Source: Nematocida parisii ERTm1
Taxonomy: Eukaryota > Microsporidia
Length of the DNA: 64,000 nucleotides
Direction: 5' to 3'
NCBI RefSeq assembly: GCF_000250985.1
Contig: NW_013524652.1
Coordinates: 101,275 to 165,274 of the forward strand
The notes under the pieces were generated by a model, which worked only from the letters and a program-made list of their open reading frames with translations, had not been told where the DNA came from and ran no database searches. Every line of letters begins with the position of its first letter. Position 1 is the stretch's first letter. This document shows, one piece after another, positions 29,236 through 37,162 of this stretch. A program made the translations under genes and the position numbers.

Positions 29236-29955
29236 TTATTTTATATTTTCTATTTCTTTTTTTTTGCTTATCATTCTTTCAATAATTCTATTAGTGCCTT
29301 CCGTGTTCTTAATGGATATATAAGTATTACTATTAATACTTTTTAATTTACTGCCAGTTATTATAAGAATTGTTTGTAATTGCTTTGATAGAATATCCAG
29401 TTCTTTTATGTCATTTAATAACCTTGTGATGGCTTTGTTTTTCTGTAGGGATTCTTCTATCCCAGGATTATTTGGGAATTTAATTAGTCCATTTCCTTGC
29501 GTATTTGTGACTTCTTCTAATTCTTCATTATTCATTGTGGGATGGCTTATTAAATATTGATTTTTTAGTCTTTCATGCTCTTTGTTGAGCCTTTTTAATT
29601 TCTCGGCTGAAAATGCTTTTATTATTCTGTTGGTTCTTTCTGTGAGTCCTTCAATATGCTGCTGCTTCTGGTCTGTGAGTGAATGTTTTGAATTTTCTAG
29701 TAAATGCTCTATTTCTTGTGTTATCATAAATACTTCAGAATTGAACTTTTCTGTGATTTTAGTCTGTGCTTCTACTAGTTCTGTATACTCTGCCCCTGTG
29801 CTTATTAAATAATCATTAGATGTAGTATATTCCATGTACACCCTCCCGGCTTCTTCTATATTCTCATTTATACTGCGTACTTTACATAAGAACTGAGAGA
29901 ATTCTGTACTCTCTTTACTGTTCTCTTTGCTGTTCTCTTTACTCTCTGTTTTCAT
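29236..29955 (-). CDS. Syntaxin-like Qa-SNARE (tail anchor in shifted frame)
   Basis: The open frame gives 239 residues: a Ser/Lys-rich start, long helices (about 20-130) like an Habc domain, and a SNARE-like helix near 165-225. It lacks a membrane anchor. Just before its end is an A9 run (AGC-AAAAAAAAA-GAA on the minus strand, plus coordinates 29262-29270). One extra A would continue the frame to a stop at 29159, adding the basic stretch KKRNRKYK and the hydrophobic anchor IISILLLLILGLFIVGYVL, exactly what a syntaxin needs. So the break is a sequencing indel, a mutation, or slippage at the run. The usual zero-layer Gln appears to be Thr (ILIITGSKLKSI). It lies 27 bp after the kinase gene on the same strand. 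Confidence 0.72.
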   Translation of the reverse strand: MKTESKENSKENSKESTEFSQFLCKVRSINENIEEAGRVYMEYTTSNDYLISTGAEYTELVEAQTKITEKFNSEVFMITQEIEHLLENSKHSLTDQKQQHIEGLTERTNRIIKAFSAEKLKRLNKEHERLKNQYLISHPTMNNEELEEVTNTQGNGLIKFPNNPGIEESLQKNKAITRLLNDIKELDILSKQLQTILIITGSKLKSINSNTYISIKNTEGTNRIIERMISKKKEIENIK

Positions 29956-29982
29956 AATTCCCCTAACCGTATTTCATATTTA

Positions 29983-30903
29983 TTATAAATTCAATGAGCA
30001 GATTGGTACTCTCTCTTCAGGGGAAACAGCAAGTAGTTGTTCAATAATTGAAATTATTTTGATGGGGACGTGTGGTAATGAAGGGGTTCTTCTTGAAATA
30101 GGAAAATATCCATTTACCATAATAAATAAAACAACCCCACACGACCATGAATCAGAAAGGAATCCATTGTATACACCCCCTCTAACGGCCTCTGGTGATG
30201 CATAATTTATTGATCCACCGTACGCTTCAATTAGTCCATTTTTCAATGCTTTCTGTGATAACCCGAAATCTATTATTTTTATATCTAACCGGCCGTTAAT
30301 TAAAATATTCTCTGGTTTTATGTCTAAATGACAAACCCGGCACGAGTGCATATACTTAACCGTATCTACAAGACTTTTAAATATCTTCAGTGCAAGTGGT
30401 ACAGGAAGTATCCCGTTCCTTTTTATTAAACAGAATAAATCCACACTTTTAAAATATTCTAAGTATATTATTACTACGCTTAAGAATTCCCTATTCCCAA
30501 GATACTTTATAATATTCTTATGGTTCAGAATGGGAAGTATCCTTGTCTCATTCCTTGCCTGTACTTTATTCTCATACGATCTAGTACTAATTATTTTAAT
30601 GGCTAGTTTTTTATGTGTAAGTGTGTCTACGCCCAGATATAAATGAGAATTCTTGTTATGGCTTATTATGTAGATAATCCTTGTTCTTATGAATAATTCA
30701 GGAGTATCTGGTTTAATTGGTTCATTCTGTGGGATTCTTTCGTGTGGTCTTTCTGTGGGTGTAATAAGCACAGGGGAAGAAATACTTCTTACTAACCCGT
30801 TTTCTGAATATATTTCAAAATAGATTTGGTCTTCTTCTTGTACTTTTGCAGTGTTAGAGATTCCCTGCAGTGTGATCATGCTTTGAGTCCTTTTCCCTTC
30901 CAT
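29983..30903 (-). CDS. Ser/Thr protein kinase, CAMK/Snf1-like catalytic domain
   Basis: A 306-residue kinase with about 85 non-catalytic residues first. Landmarks: AIKII (VAIK Lys), NETRIL (helix C Glu), CHLDIKPENILI (catalytic loop, HLD with KPEN), IIDFGLS (DFG), YASPEA (APE equivalent), SDSWSCGVVLFIMVNG (subdomain IX). The residues where a Gly-rich loop should be (IISHNKNSHLYLG) lack the GxGxxG pattern, and the C-lobe stops soon after EERVP. LDIKPEN and DxWSxGVxLF favour the CAMK/Snf1 group. The start is divergent from a tiny membrane-protein ORF (66 bp away). The catalytic residues are intact, so it is probably active despite the loop. Confidence 0.88.
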   Translation of the reverse strand: MEGKRTQSMITLQGISNTAKVQEEDQIYFEIYSENGLVRSISSPVLITPTERPHERIPQNEPIKPDTPELFIRTRIIYIISHNKNSHLYLGVDTLTHKKLAIKIISTRSYENKVQARNETRILPILNHKNIIKYLGNREFLSVVIIYLEYFKSVDLFCLIKRNGILPVPLALKIFKSLVDTVKYMHSCRVCHLDIKPENILINGRLDIKIIDFGLSQKALKNGLIEAYGGSINYASPEAVRGGVYNGFLSDSWSCGVVLFIMVNGYFPISRRTPSLPHVPIKIISIIEQLLAVSPEERVPICSLNL

Positions 30904-30969
30904 TTTTAATTTAAGTGCTTTTCCGGGGTGTTTTAGTGTGTTTATTATGCAAGCTATCCAAACATAATA

Positions 30970-31128
30970 ATGAGGCCAGAAAAGGAAGAATCAATAAGAG
31001 AAGAATTCTTTAGGGTTACTGATGATTTAAAAGTATTATTAGGGGTTATAGTCCTATTTATACTAAATTACATATTTGCACTATACGTAGAACTAAAAGC
31101 CTATCAAACTGAATATTCTTATAATTAG
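30970..31128 (+). CDS. 52-residue single-pass membrane protein
   Basis: An ATG-started ORF of 52 codons: a charged N-terminus (MRPEKEESIREEFFRVTDDL), one helix (KVLLGVIVLFILNYIFALYV) and a short polar tail (ELKAYQTEYSYN). It is divergent from the kinase gene. The amphipathic lead and helix resemble tail-anchored or small ER/mitochondrial subunits (OST, SPC or TOM small subunits in style), but I cannot assign it. Balanced codons amid A+T-rich DNA support a real gene. Confidence 0.55.
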   Translation: MRPEKEESIREEFFRVTDDLKVLLGVIVLFILNYIFALYVELKAYQTEYSYN

Positions 31129-31143
31129 CATATTTTATATTTT

Positions 31144-31162
31144 AGGGTTATATCGGGTTATA
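31144..31162. promoter_or_regulatory. Two-copy GGGTTATATCGGGTTAT element
   Basis: AGGGTTATATCGGGTTAT at 10-bp period, about 16 bp after the stop of the 52-residue ORF. Confidence 0.5.
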
Positions 31163-31164
31163 TT

Positions 31165-31654
31165 ACTTATGATAGTATTATTATTAATTAATACTTATTA
31201 CCATTAGATTATTAAATATTACTCTATTACTCTATTATAATTTATTACTCTATGTGTATTAATTAATACTTATCATACTATAACTTATTACACTATGTGT
31301 ATTATATATCACTCTATTATCATACTATAGTTTATTATATATAACTTATTACTTATTGTGTATTATGTTCTATTACTTAATACTTATTGTGTATTATGTT
31401 CTATTACTTAATACTTATTGTGTATTATGTTCTATAATTTATTACCCTATAACTTATTACTTATTATCTATTATATTCTGTCATGTATCATTACTTATTA
31501 CTTATTATATATTATATTCTGTCATGTATCATTACTTATTACTTATTGTGTATTATGTATTAATATATAACTTATCATTACTTATTACTTATCATACTAT
31601 GTGTATTATATTCTGTCATGTATCATTTACTTATCATACTATGTGTATTATATT
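31165..31654. repeat. A+T satellite block
   Basis: Imperfect copies of TTACTTATTGTGTATTATGTTCTATT (three near-exact around 31340-31440) and CTGTCATGTATCATTACTTATT lead into the 3' end of the Rrp36 gene. Confidence 0.72.
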
Positions 31655-32107
31655 TTATTCATATATACTTCTTGACTTATTGTCCCTCTCCTTCTGTTTC
31701 TTCTTTAGTCTGTTAATGAGATATTCTGCTCCCTTGTTCTGTGCTGTATACATGGCCTGGGCTACTTTTGCTTGCTTCCTTGAGATATAAAATGGCTTCT
31801 TGCCCTCCTTCACCCGCTCAAGTTCTTTTTGTTTTTCTTGCTGTTCATTTCTTTTTACATATAGTAGCTTATTTCTTGCTTCTATCCTCTCCATTTCTTT
31901 TTGTACATTGTCTCCTTTATTTTGTCTTTCTTTAAGTATTTCCTTCTCTTTGTCGTATAAGAAGGAATAATTGTCTGCTAAATAGATCGGATTGACTTCT
32001 TTATTAAAGAACCGTGGATCTTTAATCGGGTTAATCGGGTTATGCCTTCTATCTCTATTTCTGGCTGTGCTTGAAACTTCTTGTGGTGTGCTTTTATTTC
32101 TACACAT
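31655..32107 (-). CDS. RRP36: Rrp36 family pre-rRNA processing protein
   Basis: A 150-residue, highly charged helical protein matching Rrp36, an SSU-processome (90S) factor needed for early 18S rRNA cleavages in the nucleolus. Visible family marks are KDPRFF, the NYSFLYDKEKEILKE stretch (family: KNYSFLDEYREKEI), a long Lys/Glu coiled coil (EMERIEARNKLLYVKRNEQQEKQKE), VKEGKKPFYISRKQAK (family: V.qGKKPFYLkkse.k), and a basic end. Fungal Rrp36 is about 300 residues; this is the conserved C-terminal half only, a typical microsporidian reduction. It works with Rrp5 and Dhr1, also in this window. Confidence 0.85.
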   Translation of the reverse strand: MCRNKSTPQEVSSTARNRDRRHNPINPIKDPRFFNKEVNPIYLADNYSFLYDKEKEILKERQNKGDNVQKEMERIEARNKLLYVKRNEQQEKQKELERVKEGKKPFYISRKQAKVAQAMYTAQNKGAEYLINRLKKKQKERDNKSRSIYE

Positions 32108-32119
32108 TGTGTAATAAAA

Positions 32120-32540
32120 TTTTATTATTTAGAGTAAATGACTTAATACACAGTGTATAATAAGTAATAAGTAATAATAATATGTGTAATAAGTAATAGT
32201 AATATAATATACTATGTGTAATAAGTACTAGTAATATAATATACTATGTGTAATAAGTACTAGTAATTTATTAGTCTATGTGCAAATAGTCTTAATTTAC
32301 TGTGCTATGTGTAATAAGTAATATGTCTTATCATTCTTATTATAATATAATGTACTATGTGTAAATAGTACTAGTAATTTATTAGTCTATGTGTAAATAG
32401 TCTTATTCTATATACATTATTTTATAATCATTGGTTTATTTATTATAGTATAATATAGATTAAGACTATTTACACATAGTACATTACTTATTGTACTATG
32501 TGTATTATTTATTGGTTATATTTTATAATTTGTGATTGGC
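32120..32540. repeat. A+T satellite block (plus-sense TGTGTAATAAGT)
   Basis: Repeats of CTATGTGTAATAAGTACTAGTAAT and related units, in the sense opposite to the block left of Rrp36. The switch occurs at the gene, so Rrp36 is flanked by inverted satellite. Confidence 0.72.
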
Positions 32541-32549
32541 ATAAAAAAT

Positions 32550-32557
32550 TATAAATA
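32550..32557 (+). promoter_or_regulatory. TATAAATA box, collagen-like secreted gene
   Basis: Lies 22 bp before the ATG at 32580. Confidence 0.55.
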
Positions 32558-32579
32558 ATTAAAAATTAAAAATTATAAC

Positions 32580-32906
32580 ATGAAGATATATAACACATTG
32601 TGTATAATATTCTGTATTATAAGTATTAAATGTATTTTACCAACAGGCACAGCAGGCATGGCAGGAATGGCAGCAGGAATGGCAGCAAATACACCAGCAG
32701 GCATGGCAGCAGGAGCAGCAGGGGCAAATGCACCCGGTATGCCTGGTATGCCTGGTCAGCCTGGTATGCCTAACCAGCCCGGTATGCCTGGTCAGTTTGG
32801 TCAGCCCGGTATGCCCGGTCAGTTTGATCAGTTTGGTCAGCCTGGTATGCCTGATGCTTCTTCGCCTGCTTCTAATCCATCTACATCTAGTCTTGCTGCA
32901 TGGTAG
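32580..32906 (+). CDS. Secreted Gly/Met/Pro/Gln repeat protein
   Basis: The 108-residue product has a signal peptide (MKIYNTLCIIFCIISIKC). A Gly/Ala/Met region (AGMAAGMAAN) follows, then tandem GMPGQPGMPNQPGMPGQFGQP units reminiscent of collagen-like or silk-like surface proteins, and a Ser/Pro tail. It has no Cys beyond the signal region. No domain is recognisable. Together with other short secreted repeat proteins on both sides, it may be a spore-wall or polar-tube type structural protein (inference). Overlapping ORFs in other frames are by-products of the repeats. Confidence 0.7.
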   Translation: MKIYNTLCIIFCIISIKCILPTGTAGMAGMAAGMAANTPAGMAAGAAGANAPGMPGMPGQPGMPNQPGMPGQFGQPGMPGQFDQFGQPGMPDASSPASNPSTSSLAAW

Positions 32907-32919
32907 TATTACTTATTAC

Positions 32920-33125
32920 ACATATACTAATATATATTACTTATTACACATATAATAATAAATAATAATGTGTATATTACTTATTATACATATAATAATA
33001 AATAATAATATGTATATTACTTATTGCACATATAATAATAAATAATACATTTTATTTTTATAAACTTATTATAATTTATTATTAATTGCGTACTATATAT
33101 TACTTATTACACATACAGTAATAAA
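32920..33125. repeat. A+T satellite, ~43-bp units
   Basis: TTACTTATTACACATATAATAATAAATAATAATGTGTATA-type units repeat at about 43 bp, between convergent gene ends. Confidence 0.72.
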
Positions 33126-34643
33126 TCATCTAATACCCCGTAGGTCACTTAACTTGTTAAATACCCGCTTACCAACAGAATTGTACCCTGGAAGTACATT
33201 TAATGGATTCTCCCTGCTATCAGAAATATTCTTCTTAATGCTACCACAGAAACCATCAGAAGATAACCCAAGTAAGGCTAAATCAATATCCTTTAACTGT
33301 GAGAATAACCCCATACTGTAATCTAATAATTCTTTCAGGTTCAAATTACCCGATATGGTAAGATCATTCTTTTTTTTAATCTCATCTAAAATACACTTAA
33401 ACCTGTACCTGAGTGCATCTATCCCAGGTACAACTAATTCTAAACTCTTCCCTAACCGTACTGAGAGTGTATCTAATGTCTTGGCTATATCCTCAGTCAG
33501 TGACATAAACCGGTCCTTAAAGTGCTCTGTCTGATGGTTGAACAGGGATGAATTTATGTCAGTCCACTGACCCTTTAAGGAATCAACCGACTTCTCCACA
33601 CTCTCCCATAATGAGCCTAATTTATTCATGTCAGGTGGGTGTATAAATTCAGTCAACTTCCTCATGTCCATCTCTAATGAGACGGCTAGTGACGGGATAT
33701 GCTCAGATAAGTTGAATTTAGGGTTATTAAGGATACTTTTGTATGAGCTCATTAACCCATTAACAGCAGATGGTGAATATTTCAGTCCATTAACTATCCC
33801 GTCTACAGAACCAACAGCTGCATGTAATAAATAATTAGCAGCACCTTTCATGCTGCGAGTGCTCCTGTCTAAGAAGTCAGAGGACAAGTCCCTTACTGAA
33901 TTAGTCAGTTCCTTAGCAGCAGAATTGGGTGTGACTAACCCCTTCCTGACTAAGTCAGCTAGTAAATGGGATGACCGTACAGTATTATCAAATACGTCCA
34001 TGGTCTTATTGGCAGCTGCTGACGTATACGCCCGTGCTAATTTTGCCTGTAATAAAAGGTTCTTCTTGGCATTCTTTATCCCGTTCTTAATGAACCCTTT
34101 TGTGTCAGGTATTTGACCGGTGTGTGACTGAAAAAATTTTAAAAAACCGTTTTCAATTTCTGACTTTTTTTCTGGAATATCCGATTTGTTAAAAATTACT
34201 TCTGCGATATCACCATGTTCTGGTATGAAAGATGGCCTAATCTGGTTTATAACGTATAATTTTGATTTTTTAGGGTTAGAATAAGTGGAATTTCCACATT
34301 TGGTAATTTCTGATTTTGAATTATTTATTTGCTTAGTGGATGAGTCAATGAAATGATCATCAAAATCACTGTACTCAGGGAAGTCTTCTGATACGACCGT
34401 ACTTTTAATTTTTGAATTTTTGAGTAATCCAGAAATAACGGTATTTTTTAAAAAAATACTTGCCTTATATAGTAATCCTGTGATATAATTAAGGTTATCT
34501 ATAAGCACATTCTTTTTTTTTTTAGACTCGGTAATTTCCACAGGGATTATTGGATTCTCTGCAGTGCTGTATACAGGATTACTGCCATGGCAGTAAATTT
34601 GGGTTACAATAATAATTCCTAATATGAGGATTTTCTGTTTCAT
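33126..34643 (-). CDS. Secreted hypothetical protein, 505 residues
   Basis: The signal peptide is clear (MKQKILILGIIIVTQIYCHG). The mature part is about 485 residues, mostly helical and amphipathic, with stretches such as KNLLLQAKLARAYTSAAANKTMDVFDNTVRSSHLLADLVRKGL and LVVPGIDALRYRFKCILDEIKKK. It has few Cys, no repeats and no second membrane helix. I do not recognise the family. A TATAAATA box lies 22 bp upstream. Good composition and length make it a solid gene, likely exported. Confidence 0.75.
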   Translation of the reverse strand: MKQKILILGIIIVTQIYCHGSNPVYSTAENPIIPVEITESKKKKNVLIDNLNYITGLLYKASIFLKNTVISGLLKNSKIKSTVVSEDFPEYSDFDDHFIDSSTKQINNSKSEITKCGNSTYSNPKKSKLYVINQIRPSFIPEHGDIAEVIFNKSDIPEKKSEIENGFLKFFQSHTGQIPDTKGFIKNGIKNAKKNLLLQAKLARAYTSAAANKTMDVFDNTVRSSHLLADLVRKGLVTPNSAAKELTNSVRDLSSDFLDRSTRSMKGAANYLLHAAVGSVDGIVNGLKYSPSAVNGLMSSYKSILNNPKFNLSEHIPSLAVSLEMDMRKLTEFIHPPDMNKLGSLWESVEKSVDSLKGQWTDINSSLFNHQTEHFKDRFMSLTEDIAKTLDTLSVRLGKSLELVVPGIDALRYRFKCILDEIKKKNDLTISGNLNLKELLDYSMGLFSQLKDIDLALLGLSSDGFCGSIKKNISDSRENPLNVLPGYNSVGKRVFNKLSDLRGIR

Positions 34644-34664
34644 TTGGGTTTGTGTGTATTTGGG

Positions 34665-34672
34665 TATTTATA
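34665..34672 (-). promoter_or_regulatory. TATAAATA box, 505-residue secreted gene
   Basis: TATTTATA on the plus strand, 21 bp before the minus-strand ATG at 34643. Confidence 0.55.
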
Positions 34673-34784
34673 GATAGTTTATGATACTTGATACAGTTTT
34701 ATGTTTGTTTTATAATTTTATTTATCCGTTTTTTACAAAAATTTTTATTCGTAAAATTTTTATTTTTATAAAAACCTGAACATT

Positions 34785-35060
34785 CTATACAAAAAACCTA
34801 TTGAAACGTACAAAAACCAAGGTTTTATCGTATAACACCGTGACAAAATCTTTTTTAGTTGAGGACGAAATTCGGGTTAGTGCTACAATTGTTTTAAAAT
34901 CAAGTCCTGCAGTAGAATTAAGTATAAATGAAGAATGAAAATTTTTTGGTGGTCCTAAATACACGAGAAAGTCCGTTCCGTATTTTATACCACTAGTCAG
35001 ATATACATTAGACATATTAAACAGAGAACCACAGAGAAGCCTCTTATCCCCAGCTGACAT
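34785..35060 (-). CDS. Minimal tRNA-splicing endonuclease catalytic subunit (Sen2/Sen34-like)
   Basis: The 91-residue product matches only the C-terminal nuclease fold of tRNA-intron endonucleases: LLCGSLFNMSNVYLTSGIKYGTDFLVYLGPP, then FHSSFIL, then VALTRISSSTKKDFVTVLY. The catalytic triad is present: Tyr in FLVY, His in NFHSS and Lys in STKKD. The complex removes introns from pre-tRNA; the three tRNAs seen here have none. Sen2 and Sen34 are normally several hundred residues. The gene starts 65 bp from a run of Ns inside a microsatellite, and the frame stays open upstream of the ATG, so an N-terminal part could be lost in the gap. Which of Sen2 or Sen34 it is cannot be told. Confidence 0.7.
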   Translation of the reverse strand: MSAGDKRLLCGSLFNMSNVYLTSGIKYGTDFLVYLGPPKNFHSSFILNSTAGLDFKTIVALTRISSSTKKDFVTVLYDKTLVFVRFNRFFV

Positions 35061-35160
35061 AAAATAAAAAAGGAGTAAAAAATAAAAAAAGGAGTAAAAA
35101 ATAAAAAAAGGAGTAAAATAAAAAANNNNNNNNNNNNNNNNNNNNAAAAAGGAAGTAAAA
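35061..35160. repeat. Poly-purine microsatellite (AAAAAAGGAGTAAAAAAT)n
   Basis: Units of ~18-19 bp (AAAAAAAGGAGTAAAAAAT) repeat up to and beyond the assembly gap; the last copy after the gap is a variant. Confidence 0.8.
35126..35145. other. Assembly gap (20 N)
   Basis: A run of 20 Ns inside the microsatellite. The true length is unknown, and the join between left and right contigs is only as good as the scaffolding. Confidence 0.98.
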
Positions 35161-35247
35161 ATTTTAAGGGGAATCTTTTAATGATCTTACTTATACGACT
35201 ATAACCAATAAGTTATAATAAGATATATCAAAATATATGACATAAAG

Positions 35248-35255
35248 TATAAATA
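35248..35255 (+). promoter_or_regulatory. TATAAATA box, Cys-rich gene copy 2
   Basis: AAAGTATAAATAGTAATGC, 22 bp before the ATG at 35278, identical to the other copies. Confidence 0.65.
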
Positions 35256-35277
35256 GTAATGCAAATAAAATTTTATA

Positions 35278-35475
35278 ATGAAGGGATTTATTTATATTTT
35301 TACTATTTTAATAATATTAAATTTAATTAGCGTAAAGGCCAGAAGGTGTGTGCCACAGGCTGGCTGTGGAAAGGCAAGGAACTACAGAACAAATGACTGT
35401 GACAGTACACATGACTATAACAGGACAGGTGACTGTAACAGGACAGGTAAGTGCTGTGGGGGTAGATGCTGCTAA
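35278..35475 (+). CDS. Small secreted Cys-rich protein (65 residues), copy 2
   Basis: It differs from the minus-strand gene at 16311-16508 by a single residue (His for Asn), and keeps the same signal peptide, eight Cys and CCGGRCC end. Signal sequence, promoter and ~80 bp of 3' flank are shared. Its upstream identity with the other copies stops at about AAAATATATGAC, whereas copies 1 and 3 share ~80 bp more. This is the right-hand half of the inverted duplication. The near-identity of copies 19 kb apart means recent duplication, gene conversion or scaffolding of related ends. Confidence 0.75.
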   Translation: MKGFIYIFTILIILNLISVKARRCVPQAGCGKARNYRTNDCDSTHDYNRTGDCNRTGKCCGGRCC

Positions 35476-35482
35476 GTACATA

Positions 35483-35507
35483 ATATATAACACAATATGT
35501 TATATAT
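35483..35507 (+). terminator. Perfect 10-bp hairpin, loop CAATA
   Basis: ATATATAACA, loop CAATA, TGTTATATAT, 8 bp after the stop. On the sense strand the left-hand copies have the same loop. Confidence 0.5.
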
Positions 35508-35539
35508 CATGAATACATTGAATTATTATTTAAATAAAA

Positions 35540-36240
35540 TTCTAGTAGAACATTTTGTGTATTGTGTAATAAGTATTATTTATTGTGTATTGTGTAATAA
35601 GTAGTGTATACATGTGTAATAAGTGATGTATTATTTATTGTATATTATGTAATAAGTGATAAATGATATATTAATTATTATGTAATAAGTGATAAATGAT
35701 ATATTAATTATTATGTATTGTGTAATAAGTAATAAGTGATGTGTAATAAGTAATAAGTGATATATTAATTATTATATATTGTGTAATAAGTAATAAGTGA
35801 TAAATGATAATTTATTGTGTATTATGTAATAAATGATGTGTATTGTGTAATAAATGATAATTTAGTATGTATTGTGTCATAAGTGATGTATATTGTGTAA
35901 TAAGTGATAAGTGATATATTAATTATTATGTATTGTGTAATAAGTGATATATTAATTATTGTATATTGTGTAATAAATGATGTATATTGTGTAATAAGTG
36001 GTGTATAATAAATGATATATTAATTATCGTGTATTGTGTAATAAGTATTATTTATTGTATATTGTGTAATAAATGTTAATTTTATTTTATGTAAACTTTA
36101 TAAATTATTTAATGTGGATTGTGTCATAAGTAATAATTTAATGTGTATTGTGTAAGAAGTAATAATTTTATTTTATATAAACTTTATAAATTATTTATTA
36201 TATATTGTGTAAGAAGTAATAATTTAATGTGTATTGTGTA
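35540..36240. repeat. A+T satellite block, plus-sense TGTGTAATAAGT
   Basis: Dense imperfect copies of TATTGTGTAATAAGTGATAAATGATATATTAATTATTATG fill the space between Cys-rich copies 2 and 3. It mirrors, in inverse orientation, the blocks at 15.9-17.1 kb. Confidence 0.78.
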
Positions 36241-36326
36241 ATAAAATATTGATAGGTGGCACATCCAGGAGCTATAAGAGGGGTAAAGGAGACACTATCA
36301 GGAGAATCAAAATATATGACATAAAG

Positions 36327-36334
36327 TATAAATA
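36327..36334 (+). promoter_or_regulatory. TATAAATA box, Cys-rich gene copy 3
   Basis: 22 bp before the ATG at 36357. It is part of a ~95-bp cassette (36247-36341) repeated at 37066-37149 and, inverted, at 16523-16615. Confidence 0.65.
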
Positions 36335-36356
36335 GTAATGCAAATAAAATTTTATA

Positions 36357-36542
36357 ATGAAGGGATTTATTTATATTTTTACTATTTTAATAATATTAAA
36401 TTTAATTAGCGTAAAGGCCAGAAGGTGTGTGCCACAGGCTGGCTGTGGAAAGGCAAGGAACTACAGAACAAATGACTGTGACAGGACACATACAAATGAC
36501 TATAACAGGACAGGTGAGTGCTGTGGGGGTAGATGCTGCTAA
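36357..36542 (+). CDS. Small secreted Cys-rich protein (61 residues), copy 3
   Basis: Same signal peptide and first 41 residues as copies 1 and 2; the stretch between DC and the CCGGRCC end is shorter and rearranged (DRTHTNDYNRTGE), losing one Cys and one NRT sequon. The in-frame length change in a short repeat of GAC-AGG-ACA words suggests slippage. Flanks are the shared cassettes. Confidence 0.72.
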   Translation: MKGFIYIFTILIILNLISVKARRCVPQAGCGKARNYRTNDCDRTHTNDYNRTGECCGGRCC

Positions 36543-36549
36543 GTACATA

Positions 36550-36574
36550 ATATATAACATATTGTGTTATATAT
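36550..36574 (+). terminator. Perfect 10-bp hairpin, loop TATTG (inverted)
   Basis: Same stem as the other copies, but the loop reads TATTG, the reverse complement of CAATA. Confidence 0.5.
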
Positions 36575-36619
36575 CATGAATACATTGAATTATTATTTAA
36601 ATAAAATTCTAGTAGAACA

Positions 36620-37050
36620 TTTTGTGTATTGTGTAATAAGTATTATTTATTGTGTATTGTGTAATAAATGATGTGTAATAAGTAATATGTTATTTATTGT
36701 ATATTGTGTAATAAATGATGTATATTGTGTGATAAGTGATAAATGATATATTAATTATTATATATTGTGTAATAAGTGATGCATATTGTGTAATAAGTGG
36801 TGTGTAATAAATGATAATATTTATTGTACTATGTGTAATAAGTGATAAGTGATAAATGATAATTTATTGTGTATTATGTAATAAATGATAATTTATTATA
36901 TATTGTGTAATAAGTAATAAGTGATGTGTAATAAGTGATAAGTGATATATTATTTATTATGTATTGTGTAATAAGTGATAAGTGATGTGTAATAAGTAAA
37001 TTATTTATTATATATTGTGTAATAAGTATTATTTATTATATATTGTGTAA
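36620..37050. repeat. A+T satellite block
   Basis: Continuation of the plus-sense TGTGTAATAAGT family between copy 3 and the Gly/Cys-rich gene. Confidence 0.75.
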
Positions 37051-37134
37051 TAAATATTGATAGGTAATACATCCAGGAGCTATAAGAGGGGTAAAGGAGA
37101 CACTATCAGGAGAATCAAAATATATGACATAAAG

Positions 37135-37142
37135 TATAAATA
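37135..37142 (+). promoter_or_regulatory. TATAAATA box in promoter cassette before a different gene
   Basis: The ~85 bp ending GTATAAATAGTAATGC are nearly identical to the promoter of Cys-rich copy 3, but here they drive an unrelated ORF (ATG 37163, 20 bp on). Confidence 0.65.
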
Positions 37143-37162
37143 GTAATGCGTTTATTAAATAT

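Noticed and set aside
32022-32046. TCGGGTTAATCGGGTTAT as a further regulatory element
   Set aside because: It lies inside the Rrp36 coding region, where it encodes NPINPI; probably chance.
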